From JAPPHY01 sp034423135 (GTDB lineage: Bacteria > Chloroflexota > Dehalococcoidia > Lucifugimonadales > UBA2985), in NCBI GenBank assembly GCA_034423135.1, contig DAOUJC010000001.1, forward strand, positions 1-21,560: DNA of 21,560 nt. Reading direction: 5' to 3'. Position 1 is the stretch's first letter, and every line of letters starts with the position of its first letter. Both the position numbers and the translations under genes were made by a program. Below are positions 1-6,699 of this stretch, piece after piece. Under the pieces are notes generated by a model. The model was not told the DNA's origin. It made no database searches and saw nothing but the letters and a program-made list of their open reading frames with translations.

Positions 1-1
1 A

Positions 2-100
2 CTAATGCAGTACCTCCTCTACTACAACACCGAGAGACCCCACCAGGGCCTCGGCGGCAAGACCCCACTACAGACCCTGCAAAATCTGTCAACGAATTAG
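2..100 (+). CDS. IS3/IS481-type transposase, C-terminal end (partial)
   Basis: Only the last 32 codons of this gene lie in the window; the rest is to the left of base 1. The reading frame contains YYNTERPHQGLGGKTP and ends at TAG 98-100. This is the usual C-terminal signature of rve-type DDE integrases of IS3/IS481 elements (a YN..RPH..L...TP pattern just after the catalytic glutamate). The catalytic residues are outside the window, so activity cannot be judged. The element's right end probably falls at about 101-112, because a truncated dispersed repeat starts at 113. Family assignment between IS3 and IS481 is not certain from so short a piece. Confidence 0.75.
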   Translation, partial: LMQYLLYYNTERPHQGLGGKTPLQTLQNLSTN

Positions 101-112
101 CTGACACATACA

Positions 113-222
113 ATTCCGAGCGAAGCGCAGCCCTTCGGCTACGCTCAGGGTAAACTCCGCGAGGAATCTTGGGCATGCGGCGGTCGAGGGTGCCCCGCCC
201 CGCGGGCGAGTGTGTCTGCGCG
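113..222. repeat. Dispersed repeat, truncated at its left end by the IS
   Basis: The sequence from ATTCCGAG at 113 to about 222 matches the second copy at 313-410 in outline. The part 161-222 is repeated at 349-410 with about one mismatch over 62 bp. The full copy is preceded by GTC (309-312 region), whereas here the bases are ACA, which suggests that the transposon end cut this copy. No coding potential is convincing here. Confidence 0.6.
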
Positions 223-310
223 GGGGGAAGGCTTGCGCATGCGGGTGTCCTAGGTTTCTCGACTACGCTCGAAACGACAGAGGGGGAGGCGCGTCAGCCT
301 TCCACCACCG

Positions 311-467
311 TCATTCCGAGCGGAGCGGAGCGCCAGCGGAGTGGAGTCGAGGAATCTTGGGCATGCGGCGGTCGAGGGTGCCCCGCCCCGCGGGCAAGTG
401 TGTCTGCGCGTGGGGGAGGGTTACGTAGTCGATTGCTGTGGATTCTTCGCTACGCTCAGAATGACGG
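311..467. repeat. Dispersed repeat, composite copy
   Basis: It begins TCATTCCGAGCG and ends CTCAGAATGACGG. Its first part (349-410) repeats 161-222. Its second part (392-467) is repeated at 677-753 with a few mismatches, including the ends GATTCTTCGCT and CAGAATGACGG. ATTCCGAG and AGAATGAC at the two ends read as a widely spaced inverted pair. This type of 'rash' of short repeats is common between genes in repeat-rich environmental genomes. Confidence 0.7.
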
Positions 468-496
468 AGGCGGCGCCGGACTGCGGCTGGAGCCTG

Positions 497-515
497 CCCC
501 GCACCTGATGCGGGG
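497..515. repeat. Palindromic repeat, 7-bp stem
   Basis: CCCCGCA (497-503) pairs with TGCGGGG (509-515) around a 5-base loop. The flanks match, in reverse orientation, the hairpin at 15236-15254, which has a T-A pair where this one has C-G. Confidence 0.7.
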
Positions 516-536
516 GTGAGTGCATGATTGGCCGTC

Positions 537-556
537 ATTGCGGCGGAAGCCGCAAT
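537..556. repeat. Palindromic repeat, 8-bp stem
   Basis: ATTGCGGC (537-544) pairs perfectly with GCCGCAAT (549-556) around a GGAA loop. It belongs to the gene-free repeat block 101-780. Confidence 0.7.
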
Positions 557-576
557 CCAGTGGGAGGAGGGGATGG

Positions 577-596
577 ACTCCTGCCTTCGCAGGAGT
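577..596. repeat. Palindromic repeat, 8-bp stem
   Basis: ACTCCTGC (577-584) pairs perfectly with GCAGGAGT (589-596) around CTTC. It lies 20 bp after the previous palindrome, so the two form a tandem pair of hairpins. Confidence 0.7.
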
Positions 597-631
597 GGTT
601 AGGGTGGCGGCGCGCGGCCTCCCCTTCGTCC

Positions 632-651
632 ATTCCCGCGGACGCGGGAAT
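632..651. repeat. Palindromic repeat, 9-bp stem
   Basis: ATTCCCGCG (632-640) pairs perfectly with CGCGGGAAT (643-651) with only two bases between, so the DNA is close to a full palindrome. It is the third hairpin of the 537-651 series. Confidence 0.7.
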
Positions 652-676
652 CCATCCTTCACGCCCCCGCCCCTGT

Positions 677-753
677 GGGCGAGTGTGTCTGCGTGTGGGG
701 AAGGGTTCCGTAGTCGATTGCTGTGGATTCTTCGCTGCGCTCAGAATGACGGA
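677..753. repeat. Dispersed repeat, partial copy
   Basis: A direct copy of 392-467, differing at a few positions, again ending CAGAATGACGG. Bases 754-918 between this copy and the promoter hold no gene I can support; a TACAAT hexamer at 822-827 has no matching -35. Confidence 0.65.
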
Positions 754-918
754 CGCGAGAGCCCCACATTTCCCCCATGAATTGCTTGCGCGCGCGCTAG
801 GCGGATCGGTCGAGTGTGGGGTACAATGCGGGGGTGCGTCGATGGGCGACGGCGGCAAGGGAGACGGAGGCCGGCGGCGAGTCGCTTCGCCAAAGGTCGA
901 AAGCCGACGCCGCAGGTA

Positions 919-947
919 TTGACAAAGGATTTCCCATAGTGTAAAAC
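919..947 (+). promoter_or_regulatory. Promoter for the surface protein gene
   Basis: A consensus -35 TTGACA (919-924) is followed after exactly 17 bases by TAAAAC (942-947, four of six matches to TATAAT). Transcription would start near 954 and leave a leader of about 185 bases before the GTG at 1138. Confidence 0.5.
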
Positions 948-982
948 CTGTTGTGGGTTCGACCGCGAAAGGAATGAAGCGT

Positions 983-1064
983 ATGGACTTATATGCTTGT
1001 CCGTCAAATCACCTGAGCAGAGCAGGTCCCGCGGCCACGCCCCGGTTGCCAACGCGCACCGGGG
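983..1064 (+). promoter_or_regulatory. Structured 5' leader of the surface protein gene
   Basis: Three successive hairpins can be drawn in the leader: a 6-bp stem including one G-T pair, with GGAC 985-988 against GTCC 999-1002; ACCTG 1011-1015 with CAGGT 1023-1027; and CCCCGGT 1040-1046 with ACCGGGG 1058-1064. I could not match this to a riboswitch class that I know by eye (c-di-GMP, cobalamin, SAM, c-di-AMP were considered). It may be regulatory or merely a stabilising leader. Confidence 0.3.
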
Positions 1065-1137
1065 TGACTCGCGCGGATAGGTCGCAATCACAAGAAGCAC
1101 CTGGCGCAGGAGCGCTAGGGACAAAGGGGGAAAACCG

Positions 1138-4100
1138 GTGAAGATCAAAGGCAGATTCATTGCAGTCCTTGCAGCCGTGGGGCTGCTTGTGGCGTTGCTT
1201 CCCGCCATACCTACGGGCGCGGTGGCCGGCGTGGTCTCATTGACAGGAGGCGCTGGTGGGAAGGGAGCGTTCTTCTCAGACAATGATGGCTACAACGTCG
1301 TCAACATCCAGGTGACGGACGCCGACCTGAGCCCAGCCAGAGTCGGTATGGCCCGCTATCGCACCCACGCCGCCGACGCTGTATTCGACTTGAAAGACGC
1401 AGCGGTGGGCGGGGAAATTGAAAAGACGGAGAAGCTCACTCTGTCCGATTCCACCTCCCCCGTCACAAATCAGTGGGAATTCACCTTGGCTGATAGAGCA
1501 AGAGACAGGAACGAGGACGGTCGGTTGGACGAGATGGACGTGAGCGTGTCTGTGGATGGGCAGCCACTGACTGCCATCACGCAGTATGACGTAACCGCCG
1601 ATACAGGTCTCGACGGCCAGGCAATAACGGCAGTGACCGTAATAGGAGTGACGCCCGGCACCAGCGCCGGCAGCGTGGTCATCACCTACGAGATCACCGA
1701 GTACAAGTTCGATGTGACCACGCCCCTGAGGCTGGCCGGCACGGAAATCCACTTCGGGGCCGACCTTGACAACGCGAACAACCAGGTATCGGTGAGCCAG
1801 GCCAACTCTGCGGATGCTACAGTGACCACCACCGCCCAACTGTCCGCCGACGACGCGGCCATAGTCACCTTCGTCTACCACGTGAAGGACACAGCGAAGG
1901 ACTACGTCAGCGTCAGCACCACCACCTCCGGAGTGACCCGCAAGCTGACCGGCACGGAGGCCACGGCCACGACCAGCGTCTTCGAGAGCAAGATAGGCGT
2001 TGTCGAGTCTTCCGACTACACCAAGCTCACGACGCAGGCCGGCAACTCCCTCAATGACACGGACACGGCCAACAACGGCAACAACAACGGCACGGTCCAG
2101 ATCTCGGAGCTGGACAACTCGGACGGGCTCGGCGCCGCTCTCCAGGGCGACCTTGAGGATCTCGCCGGTGATCTCGGGCTCAACACGTCAGACTCCGCCC
2201 AGATGCTCATAAACCGCGTCATCTCGGCAACTCACGGCGACACGCTGACCGTGAGCTACGCGGACGCCAGCCCCGCGGCCACCCTAGCCGCGACTGCCAA
2301 GATCGACCTTGAGGCCCCGGTTGTGACCCTGATTCAGCCCAGCCACAAGCTGTTCACCAGGAACAACGTGGTGACGCTACAGGCCACCGTGGTTGACGGC
2401 GACGCGGGCGTCGATTCCGATGCCGAGAGCATCAGCATAGCAGCCAATTTCTCGCAGGGCACCCGCGGCACTCCGGCGCCCATCCAGGACGGCTACACGG
2501 TGACCAACGTCCCCGGCGCCCTGCCCCAGGGCGAGCACAAGTGGGCCATCCTCGTACAGGACAGGGTCGGCAACACGCCTCTCGTCCACGCCAAGCCTGC
2601 CAAGAGCGCCCTTGGCGCGGCTGCCCCACGCACTCTCATAGATGCAGTAGGCAACCCCTTCAGATTCACCGTCGACAACGACGGCCCGGTCCTGACCGGC
2701 GCCGAGACGGGCAGCTATCTGAAGAACCCCCGCGTCACCTCAGGCGACAAGCAGGAGACCGAGGCCGGCAACAACAGGGAGTGGGTGAAGGCAACCTTCA
2801 ACCTCGGTGAGGGCGGAGCGCCCCTGGATCCCGAGACCGTTACGGCCACAGACTTCACCGTCGGCGGCGCAACGCCACTGGAGGCGGTTGTCAACGCCAA
2901 GGCGCAGGGCAGCCAGCCTGCAGGCTCAATCGTCTACCTGAAGGTAGCCGAGCTGGACACCAGCGCCAAGCCCGCGGTGAGGCTCACCGGCGAGGTACGA
3001 GACAAGGCCGACAACCAACGCACGGACGGCTCGGTCGCCAGCACCAGTGTGGCAGACGGCCTGTCCCCGATGATCACGGTGACGCCATCGGCCGCGATAA
3101 CCAGCGAAGACGTGACCATCACGGTGTCCTCCAGCGAGAGGCTCCGGGTCAACCCCACCGTGCAGGTAACCGAGACGAAGCCCGCCAAGGACGAGGCCTT
3201 GGTTTCCCCTCAGACCCTGCCGGTGTCCCTGCAGACGGGAGCACTCACCACCTGGGTCGCCACCTACAACACGCCCACTGACTCGGCCAGCATCCAGTAC
3301 GTGGTGGTGACCGCCAGCGACCTGGCGGACAACCCCGACACAGTGGGTGACGCCTCCACCACCAAGGACATCATATCCTTCCAGGTGGACGACGCAGCGC
3401 CCGGCCTTATGTTCAGGGACGCCACGGGCAAGGCTCTGAAGGACTCGAAGCAGCAGGAAGGCGCAGTCTGGATTGTTGCCGAGTTCGACGACGATGAGTA
3501 CACCGATGACTCCTACAGGAAGGTCAGCCTGAGCTCCGTGGCGCTGACGGACGGCGACGGCAACGTGATAACAGACGACATGAGCGACCTGTTCGGCGCC
3601 AACGACGTGGCCTGCGGCACGGGCGCTGACGGCAAGTGCGCCACCTACACGCTGGCCATTGACCTGGATCCAGGCAAGTACAACATCGCCGCAACCGGCA
3701 TGGACACCGCAGAAAACAGCGTGAGCGCGAACGTGGACTTCACGGTCATCAAGCGCGCGCCCTTCTCACTGGAGCTCAAGCCCGGTGTGAACCTGATCTC
3801 CATACCCGGCTCGCCGCAGGGAGACAGCGGCAACCTCAACATCCTGTTCGAGGGTGAGCCGGTGAACCTAGTCACCACCTTTGACAGGACCATGGAGCTG
3901 GCGGGTGGTAACCCGTGGCTGCGCTCCACCAGAGACCCGGAGACGGGCCTGTTCACGGGCGACATCTCCACACTCGAAGCCGGCGCGGCCTACTTCGTGA
4001 CCGCCGACGCCAGGACCAGCATCGACATCACACTGCGGAGTGTGGTCGGTGAGCTGCCTCCCACGGTCATGGTTCGGTACGGCTACAACGCCCTGGGCTA

Positions 4101-4296
4101 CTCCTCCATAGCGCCCACGCCCGCGGCACAGCCGATCGACGACTACCTGAACAGCATCGAGTGGACGGTAGCCTACAGCTACGACCCGACCCCTGGCAGG
4201 GGCTGGGAAGTGATACGGCCGGGCGAAGACGCAATGGCTGAGCCTGGCAAGGGCTACCTGGTCTACTCCAAGTTCGACGCCACACTGACGCCATAG
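1138..4296 (+). CDS. Large secreted surface protein with Ig-like modules
   Basis: The 1052-residue product starts at GTG with the purine run AAAGGGGG 7 bases upstream. Residues 1-31 form a Sec signal peptide (basic MKIKGRF, a hydrophobic core, then TGAVAG). The body is threonine-, aspartate- and glycine-rich beta-strand sequence. Ig/cadherin-like module starts are visible near residues 390 (DLEAPVVTLIQPS), 515 (VDNDGPVLTG) and 755 (DDAAPGLMF). Residues 123-134 (DRNEDGRLDEMD) fit an EF-hand/dockerin-type calcium loop. From about residue 878 a separate C-terminal domain begins with LKPGVNLISIPGSP and ends with GKGYLVYSKFD. No LPXTG, SLH or transmembrane anchor is visible, so how it is held at the surface is unknown. 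It is probably an S-layer-like or adhesive cell-envelope protein; no specific function can be assigned. It stands alone, with its own promoter and terminator. Confidence 0.75.
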   Translation: MKIKGRFIAVLAAVGLLVALLPAIPTGAVAGVVSLTGGAGGKGAFFSDNDGYNVVNIQVTDADLSPARVGMARYRTHAADAVFDLKDAAVGGEIEKTEKLTLSDSTSPVTNQWEFTLADRARDRNEDGRLDEMDVSVSVDGQPLTAITQYDVTADTGLDGQAITAVTVIGVTPGTSAGSVVITYEITEYKFDVTTPLRLAGTEIHFGADLDNANNQVSVSQANSADATVTTTAQLSADDAAIVTFVYHVKDTAKDYVSVSTTTSGVTRKLTGTEATATTSVFESKIGVVESSDYTKLTTQAGNSLNDTDTANNGNNNGTVQISELDNSDGLGAALQGDLEDLAGDLGLNTSDSAQMLINRVISATHGDTLTVSYADASPAATLAATAKIDLEAPVVTLIQPSHKLFTRNNVVTLQATVVDGDAGVDSDAESISIAANFSQGTRGTPAPIQDGYTVTNVPGALPQGEHKWAILVQDRVGNTPLVHAKPAKSALGAAAPRTLIDAVGNPFRFTVDNDGPVLTGAETGSYLKNPRVTSGDKQETEAGNNREWVKATFNLGEGGAPLDPETVTATDFTVGGATPLEAVVNAKAQGSQPAGSIVYLKVAELDTSAKPAVRLTGEVRDKADNQRTDGSVASTSVADGLSPMITVTPSAAITSEDVTITVSSSERLRVNPTVQVTETKPAKDEALVSPQTLPVSLQTGALTTWVATYNTPTDSASIQYVVVTASDLADNPDTVGDASTTKDIISFQVDDAAPGLMFRDATGKALKDSKQQEGAVWIVAEFDDDEYTDDSYRKVSLSSVALTDGDGNVITDDMSDLFGANDVACGTGADGKCATYTLAIDLDPGKYNIAATGMDTAENSVSANVDFTVIKRAPFSLELKPGVNLISIPGSPQGDSGNLNILFEGEPVNLVTTFDRTMELAGGNPWLRSTRDPETGLFTGDISTLEAGAAYFVTADARTSIDITLRSVVGELPPTVMVRYGYNALGYSSIAPTPAAQPIDDYLNSIEWTVAYSYDPTPGRGWEVIRPGEDAMAEPGKGYLVYSKFDATLTP

Positions 4297-4361
4297 GGAC
4301 TTGACTGGACAGGGCCTGACCCGCAGCCGGCGGGGACAGGCAAGCGCAAGGCGCAACTGCA

Positions 4362-4389
4362 AGGCGCCCCTCCACTTGGAGGGGCGCCT
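4362..4389 (+). terminator. Strong hairpin after the surface protein gene
   Basis: AGGCGCCCCTCC (4362-4373) pairs perfectly over 12 bp with GGAGGGGCGCCT (4378-4389) around an ACTT loop, 66 bases past the stop codon. No T-run follows. A run of ten G (4397-4406) comes next instead, so termination would rest on the hairpin alone or on Rho. Confidence 0.55.
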
Positions 4390-4406
4390 GCGCGTTGGGG
4401 GGGGGG

Positions 4407-4545
4407 CAATCAAATCCGCTCACCCTGAGCTTGTCGAAGGGCGTGAGCGGACGGCGGATGCGGTGAGTGGCCCGCCCATATGGTTCGACAGGCTCACCAT
4501 GAGCGGGCCTTGGGGACGTGAGCGGGCCAATCAAGTCCGCTCACC
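4407..4545. repeat. Composite palindromic repeat, left copy of 140-bp pair
   Basis: It is nearly identical to 5356-5496, the length difference being two single-base insertions. Inside are two hairpin types. The first has TCCGCTCAC (4415-4423) pairing with GTGAGCGGA (4443-4451). The second has GGCCCGC (4469-4475) pairing with GCGGGCC (4503-4509) and an inner ATGGT/ACCAT stem. Both loops carry a TTCGACAGGCTCA-like core, in opposite orientations. The 4297-4620 gap holds only the terminator, this repeat and the next gene's promoter. Confidence 0.75.
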
Positions 4546-4582
4546 ATGAGCGGGGCGTGAGCAGCGGCGGCGCGGCATGGAG

Positions 4583-4588
4583 TATAAT
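4583..4588 (+). promoter_or_regulatory. -10 element for the DUF2442 gene
   Basis: TATAAT matches the -10 consensus exactly and lies 32 bases before the ATG at 4621. The expected -35 position (about 4560-4565, AGCAGC) does not match, so the promoter is incomplete or needs an activator. Confidence 0.4.
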
Positions 4589-4620
4589 GGGGCAAACGAG
4601 AACCACCCAGGAGGGACGCG

Positions 4621-4935
4621 ATGGTCATTCCAGTTGAGGTTGAGGCTCGGCCGGGATACCGGATATGGCTGCGCTACTCGGATGGGACGGCCGGAGAGGT
4701 GGACCTGTCGGACGTGGCAGGTCAAGGCGTGTTCAAGGCGTGGGACGAGCCGGGATGCTTCGAGAAGGCGCACATTGCTCCACATCGGGCGATTGCGTGG
4801 GACGATGAGGTAGAGCTGTGCGCGGATGCGCTCTACCTGGAGCTGACAGGCACGGGGTGGGAGGAGCTGGCTGTCCGCTCACGCCCTTCGACGGGGCTCA
4901 GGGTGAGCGGACGGTATATGCACCGCTCATGGTGA
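4621..4935 (+). CDS. DUF2442 domain protein
   Basis: A 104-residue protein with the DUF2442 pattern: a short beta strand and RYSDGTAGEVDLSD near residues 18-31, VFKAWDEPGCFEKAHI near residues 37-52, and AIAWDDEVELCADALYLEL near residues 58-76. The start is well supported by AGGAGGG 6 bases upstream of ATG. DUF2442 proteins are small, cytoplasmic and of unknown biochemistry. They are often found beside DUF4160 proteins in toxin-antitoxin-like pairs, but no DUF4160 partner is present here. The last 20 or so residues (from VRSRPSTG) are encoded by a dispersed repeat starting near 4874, so the native C-terminus appears to have been replaced. Family call is fairly sure; function is not. Confidence 0.75.
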   Translation: MVIPVEVEARPGYRIWLRYSDGTAGEVDLSDVAGQGVFKAWDEPGCFEKAHIAPHRAIAWDDEVELCADALYLELTGTGWEELAVRSRPSTGLRVSGRYMHRSW

Positions 4936-4961
4936 GCCTGTCGAACCAGGTGAGCGGTGCA
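4874..4961. repeat. Inverted-orientation pair of palindromic repeats
   Basis: TCCGCTCAC (4874-4882) pairs with GTGAGCGGA (4903-4911) around a CCCTTCGACGGGGCTCA-type loop. Next to it lies ACCGCTCA...TGAGCGGT (about 4922-4959) with the core GAGCCTGTCGAACCA. These are the same elements as at 4415-4509 in the opposite direction. The first overlaps the end of the DUF2442 gene and the second ends 14 bp from the stop of the GIY-YIG gene. Confidence 0.75.
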
Positions 4962-4972
4962 TGGAGGGCGGA

Positions 4973-5257
4973 CTACCGCTGCCGGTTCCTGGAAAGCACG
5001 CGCAGGCTGTCCCAGTCTCCCCTGATCAGCGCCTCCTTCTTCCTGCGAGACCACCTCTTCACCTGTCGTTCTGCGCGGAAAGCCTCATCCCTGGAGGGAA
5101 ACTGGTGCGAGAAGGCCAGCTCGACGGGCCGTCGTGCGGACGTGTAACCCGAAATCTCGCCGCGCTGGTGACTGGCGAGCCTCTCCTCCAGGTCATCGGT
5201 GTGGCCGGTGTAGTATGAGCCGTCCGCGCATCTGAGGATGTAGAGGTGGAAGCTCAT
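4973..5257 (-). CDS. GIY-YIG nuclease family protein (URI/YhbQ type)
   Basis: A 94-residue single-domain protein. The GIY-YIG core reads LYILRCADGSYYTGHTDDLE, followed by RLASHQRG, the strand GYTSARRPVELAFSH, and then EAFRAERQVKRWSRRKKEAL with the conserved catalytic-region Glu in the last helix. The chosen ATG (5257-5255) is preceded by AAGGA, and upstream codons in this frame are repeat sequence. UvrC- and homing-endonuclease-related GIY-YIG proteins cut DNA using one divalent metal, but the role of these short stand-alone members is poorly known. It converges on the DUF2442 gene and both sit inside the repeat cluster, which suggests a small accessory cassette. Confidence 0.85.
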   Translation of the reverse strand: MSFHLYILRCADGSYYTGHTDDLEERLASHQRGEISGYTSARRPVELAFSHQFPSRDEAFRAERQVKRWSRRKKEALIRGDWDSLRVLSRNRQR

Positions 5258-5297
5258 TGTGGTCCTTCTGCCTTGCGAGTGCGTCCGCTCTCTGACG

Positions 5298-5545
5298 GCC
5301 CGCCCATATGGTTCGACAGGCTCACCATGAGCGGGCCTTGGGGGCGTGAGCGGGCCAATCAAGTCCGCTCACCCTGAGCCCTGTCGAAGGGCGTGAGCGG
5401 ACGGGCGGATGCGGTGAGTGGCCCGCCCATATGGTTCGACAGGCTCACCATGAGCGGGCCTTGGAGGCGTGAGCGGGTCAATCTCGTCCGCTCACCCTGA
5501 GCCCGTGGTTCGACAGGCTCACCATGAGCGGCGCGTGAGCGGGAC
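5298..5545. repeat. Tandem composite palindromic repeats, including right copy of 140-bp pair
   Basis: This holds about two units in tandem. The first begins GGCCCGCCCATATGG near 5299. The second, 5356-5496, is the near-identical partner of 4407-4545, with hairpin arms TCCGCTCAC 5364-5372 and GTGAGCGGA 5393-5401. A degenerate third unit runs to about 5540, just past the hrcA stop. On the minus strand these hairpins would be the only candidates for hrcA termination. Confidence 0.75.
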
Positions 5546-5552
5546 AGCCGCC

Positions 5553-6569
5553 CTACCCGTGCACGCGCGCCAGCGTATCAGTCATGAGCGCGGAGATGAA
5601 CCGCACGCATGCGATGGTGCGCGGGTACGCCATGCGCGTTGGGCCTATGGCGCTGATGGTGCCGACGCCACCGCCCGACAGGCCGTAGCGGCATACCACC
5701 ATGCTCAGCGGGCGGAGGGTGTCCGTGCGGTTCTCCTCGCCTATCACCACACGCATACGGCCGCCCTCCGGCGTCTCCGCCATCACCATGCGGGGAAGCT
5801 CCCTGTCCTCCAGCGCCTCCACAATGTCCCGCACCTTCTCCGCCTGCGCAAACTCCGGCTGGCCCAGCAGCCTGGCCAGGCCCTCCATGTGGTGGTCGCT
5901 GTACAGCGCATTGTCCTCCGCCTCCATCATGTCCACCACCCTGTCCGTCACCGTGCGCTCCACGGGCGACATCGGAGTCGTCTTCGAAAGGATCTGGCGG
6001 CGACTCAGTCCCGCCAGCTCGTCGTTCAGGCGATTTGCGGCGACCTGCAGGTCGTCGTCCGACAGCGGCTCGGCCAGCGTGAGCAGCTGCTTCCGCAGCT
6101 TCACCTCCTGCAGCACCAGGACGAGGAACACGAGCGTCTCCTGCACCGGCACCAGGTTCACGCGCACCACGTGCGACTCGCGCTCCCGCGGGATGGTCAC
6201 CAGCGCAACGTTGTTCACCAGCCCGGACAGCAGCGATGCGGCGAGGCGCGTCCAGCCGTCCAGGTCCTGCTCCGCACGGCTGAACTCCATGCGCAGCGTG
6301 CGCTGGGAGGCGGGCGGCAACTCAGCCGGCTCGTCGATGGCCTCCACGTAGAAGCGGTAGCCGCGGCTGGAGGGAACGGCGCCTGCGGAGTGGTACGGGC
6401 GAGTGATGTAGCCCTGCTCCTCCAGGTCCGCCATGTCGTTGCGCACGGTGGCGGAGCTGACGCCCAGGGCGTGCTTCCTCACCACGGAGTCGGACGCCAC
6501 GGGGCTCGCAGACTCAATGTACTGGCCCACAAGGCTCTTCAGCAGCTCTGTCTGTCTTGCTGTAAGCAT
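5553..6569 (-). CDS. hrcA: Heat-inducible transcription repressor HrcA
   Basis: A 338-residue protein of normal HrcA length. The N-terminal winged helix is clear: LTARQTELLKSLVGQYIESA, then SSATVRNDMADLEEQGYI, then the wing HSAGAVPSSRGYRFYV (family form HTSAGRIPT..GYR.YV). The GAF-like central domain and the C-terminal GGVGTISAIGPTRMAYPR motif follow. I chose ATG 6569 because an in-frame TTG further upstream (6608) has no ribosome site. HrcA dimers bind the CIRCE inverted repeat and repress groESL/dnaK-type genes; GroEL helps it stay active. Here hrcA stands alone, without grpE-dnaK-dnaJ, and a CIRCE-like site overlaps its own promoter, so autoregulation is likely. Confidence 0.95.
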   Translation of the reverse strand: MLTARQTELLKSLVGQYIESASPVASDSVVRKHALGVSSATVRNDMADLEEQGYITRPYHSAGAVPSSRGYRFYVEAIDEPAELPPASQRTLRMEFSRAEQDLDGWTRLAASLLSGLVNNVALVTIPRERESHVVRVNLVPVQETLVFLVLVLQEVKLRKQLLTLAEPLSDDDLQVAANRLNDELAGLSRRQILSKTTPMSPVERTVTDRVVDMMEAEDNALYSDHHMEGLARLLGQPEFAQAEKVRDIVEALEDRELPRMVMAETPEGGRMRVVIGEENRTDTLRPLSMVVCRYGLSGGGVGTISAIGPTRMAYPRTIACVRFISALMTDTLARVHG

Positions 6570-6609
6570 GATGACCCGTTCAGGAGGCGCTGCCGGGAAT
6601 ATTGGCAAG

Positions 6610-6639
6610 AATCTATCACCCCCTCTTTCAGAGTGTCAA
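6610..6639 (-). promoter_or_regulatory. hrcA promoter
   Basis: On the minus strand TTGACA (6639-6634) is followed after 18 bases by TAGATT (6615-6610). The same pair with the same spacing precedes the UPF0104 gene at 18274-18245. Confidence 0.5.
6613..6639. promoter_or_regulatory. CIRCE-like HrcA operator
   Basis: Read on the minus strand, TTGACACTC and GGGTGATAG are separated by 9 bases. Canonical CIRCE is TTAGCACTC-N9-GAGTGCTAA; the arms match at 7/9 and 6/9 positions with exact spacing. The left arm covers the hrcA -35 box. Degenerate, so tentative. Confidence 0.4.
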
Positions 6640-6645
6640 GACGTG

Positions 6646-6675
6646 TTGACCACGCGCAAAAGCCATTGTTATACT
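6646..6675 (+). promoter_or_regulatory. bioY promoter
   Basis: TTGACC (6646-6651), an 18-base spacer and TATACT (6670-6675) with an upstream TGT (6667-6669) that makes an extended -10. It lies back to back with the hrcA promoter, the two -35 boxes being 6 bp apart. No BirA or BioR box was recognised. Confidence 0.55.
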
Positions 6676-6699
6676 TCCGCCAGTCAACAGGAGGCCAAC

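Noticed and set aside
822..827. TACAAT as a promoter for a small RNA
   Set aside because: No -35 match at 16-18 bases and no clear terminator or fold in 830-918.
101..918. Several open frames of 60-180 codons on both strands
   Set aside because: They run through repeated, palindromic DNA, have low-complexity Arg/Gly/Pro-rich translations, no ribosome sites and no recognisable domains.
953..1141. 62-codon open frame ahead of the surface protein
   Set aside because: It covers the structured leader, has no domain, and would compete with the well-placed GTG at 1138.
4397..4406. Ten-G run as a functional element
   Set aside because: It may simply be a homopolymer or an assembly error; nothing else supports a role.
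4407..5545. CRISPR array
   Set aside because: The repeats are palindromic, irregularly spaced, occur in both orientations and flank genes. There are no unique uniform spacers or cas1/cas2 genes. The Cas4-like domain at 8518 is fused to a DUF2779 domain, not in a CRISPR locus.
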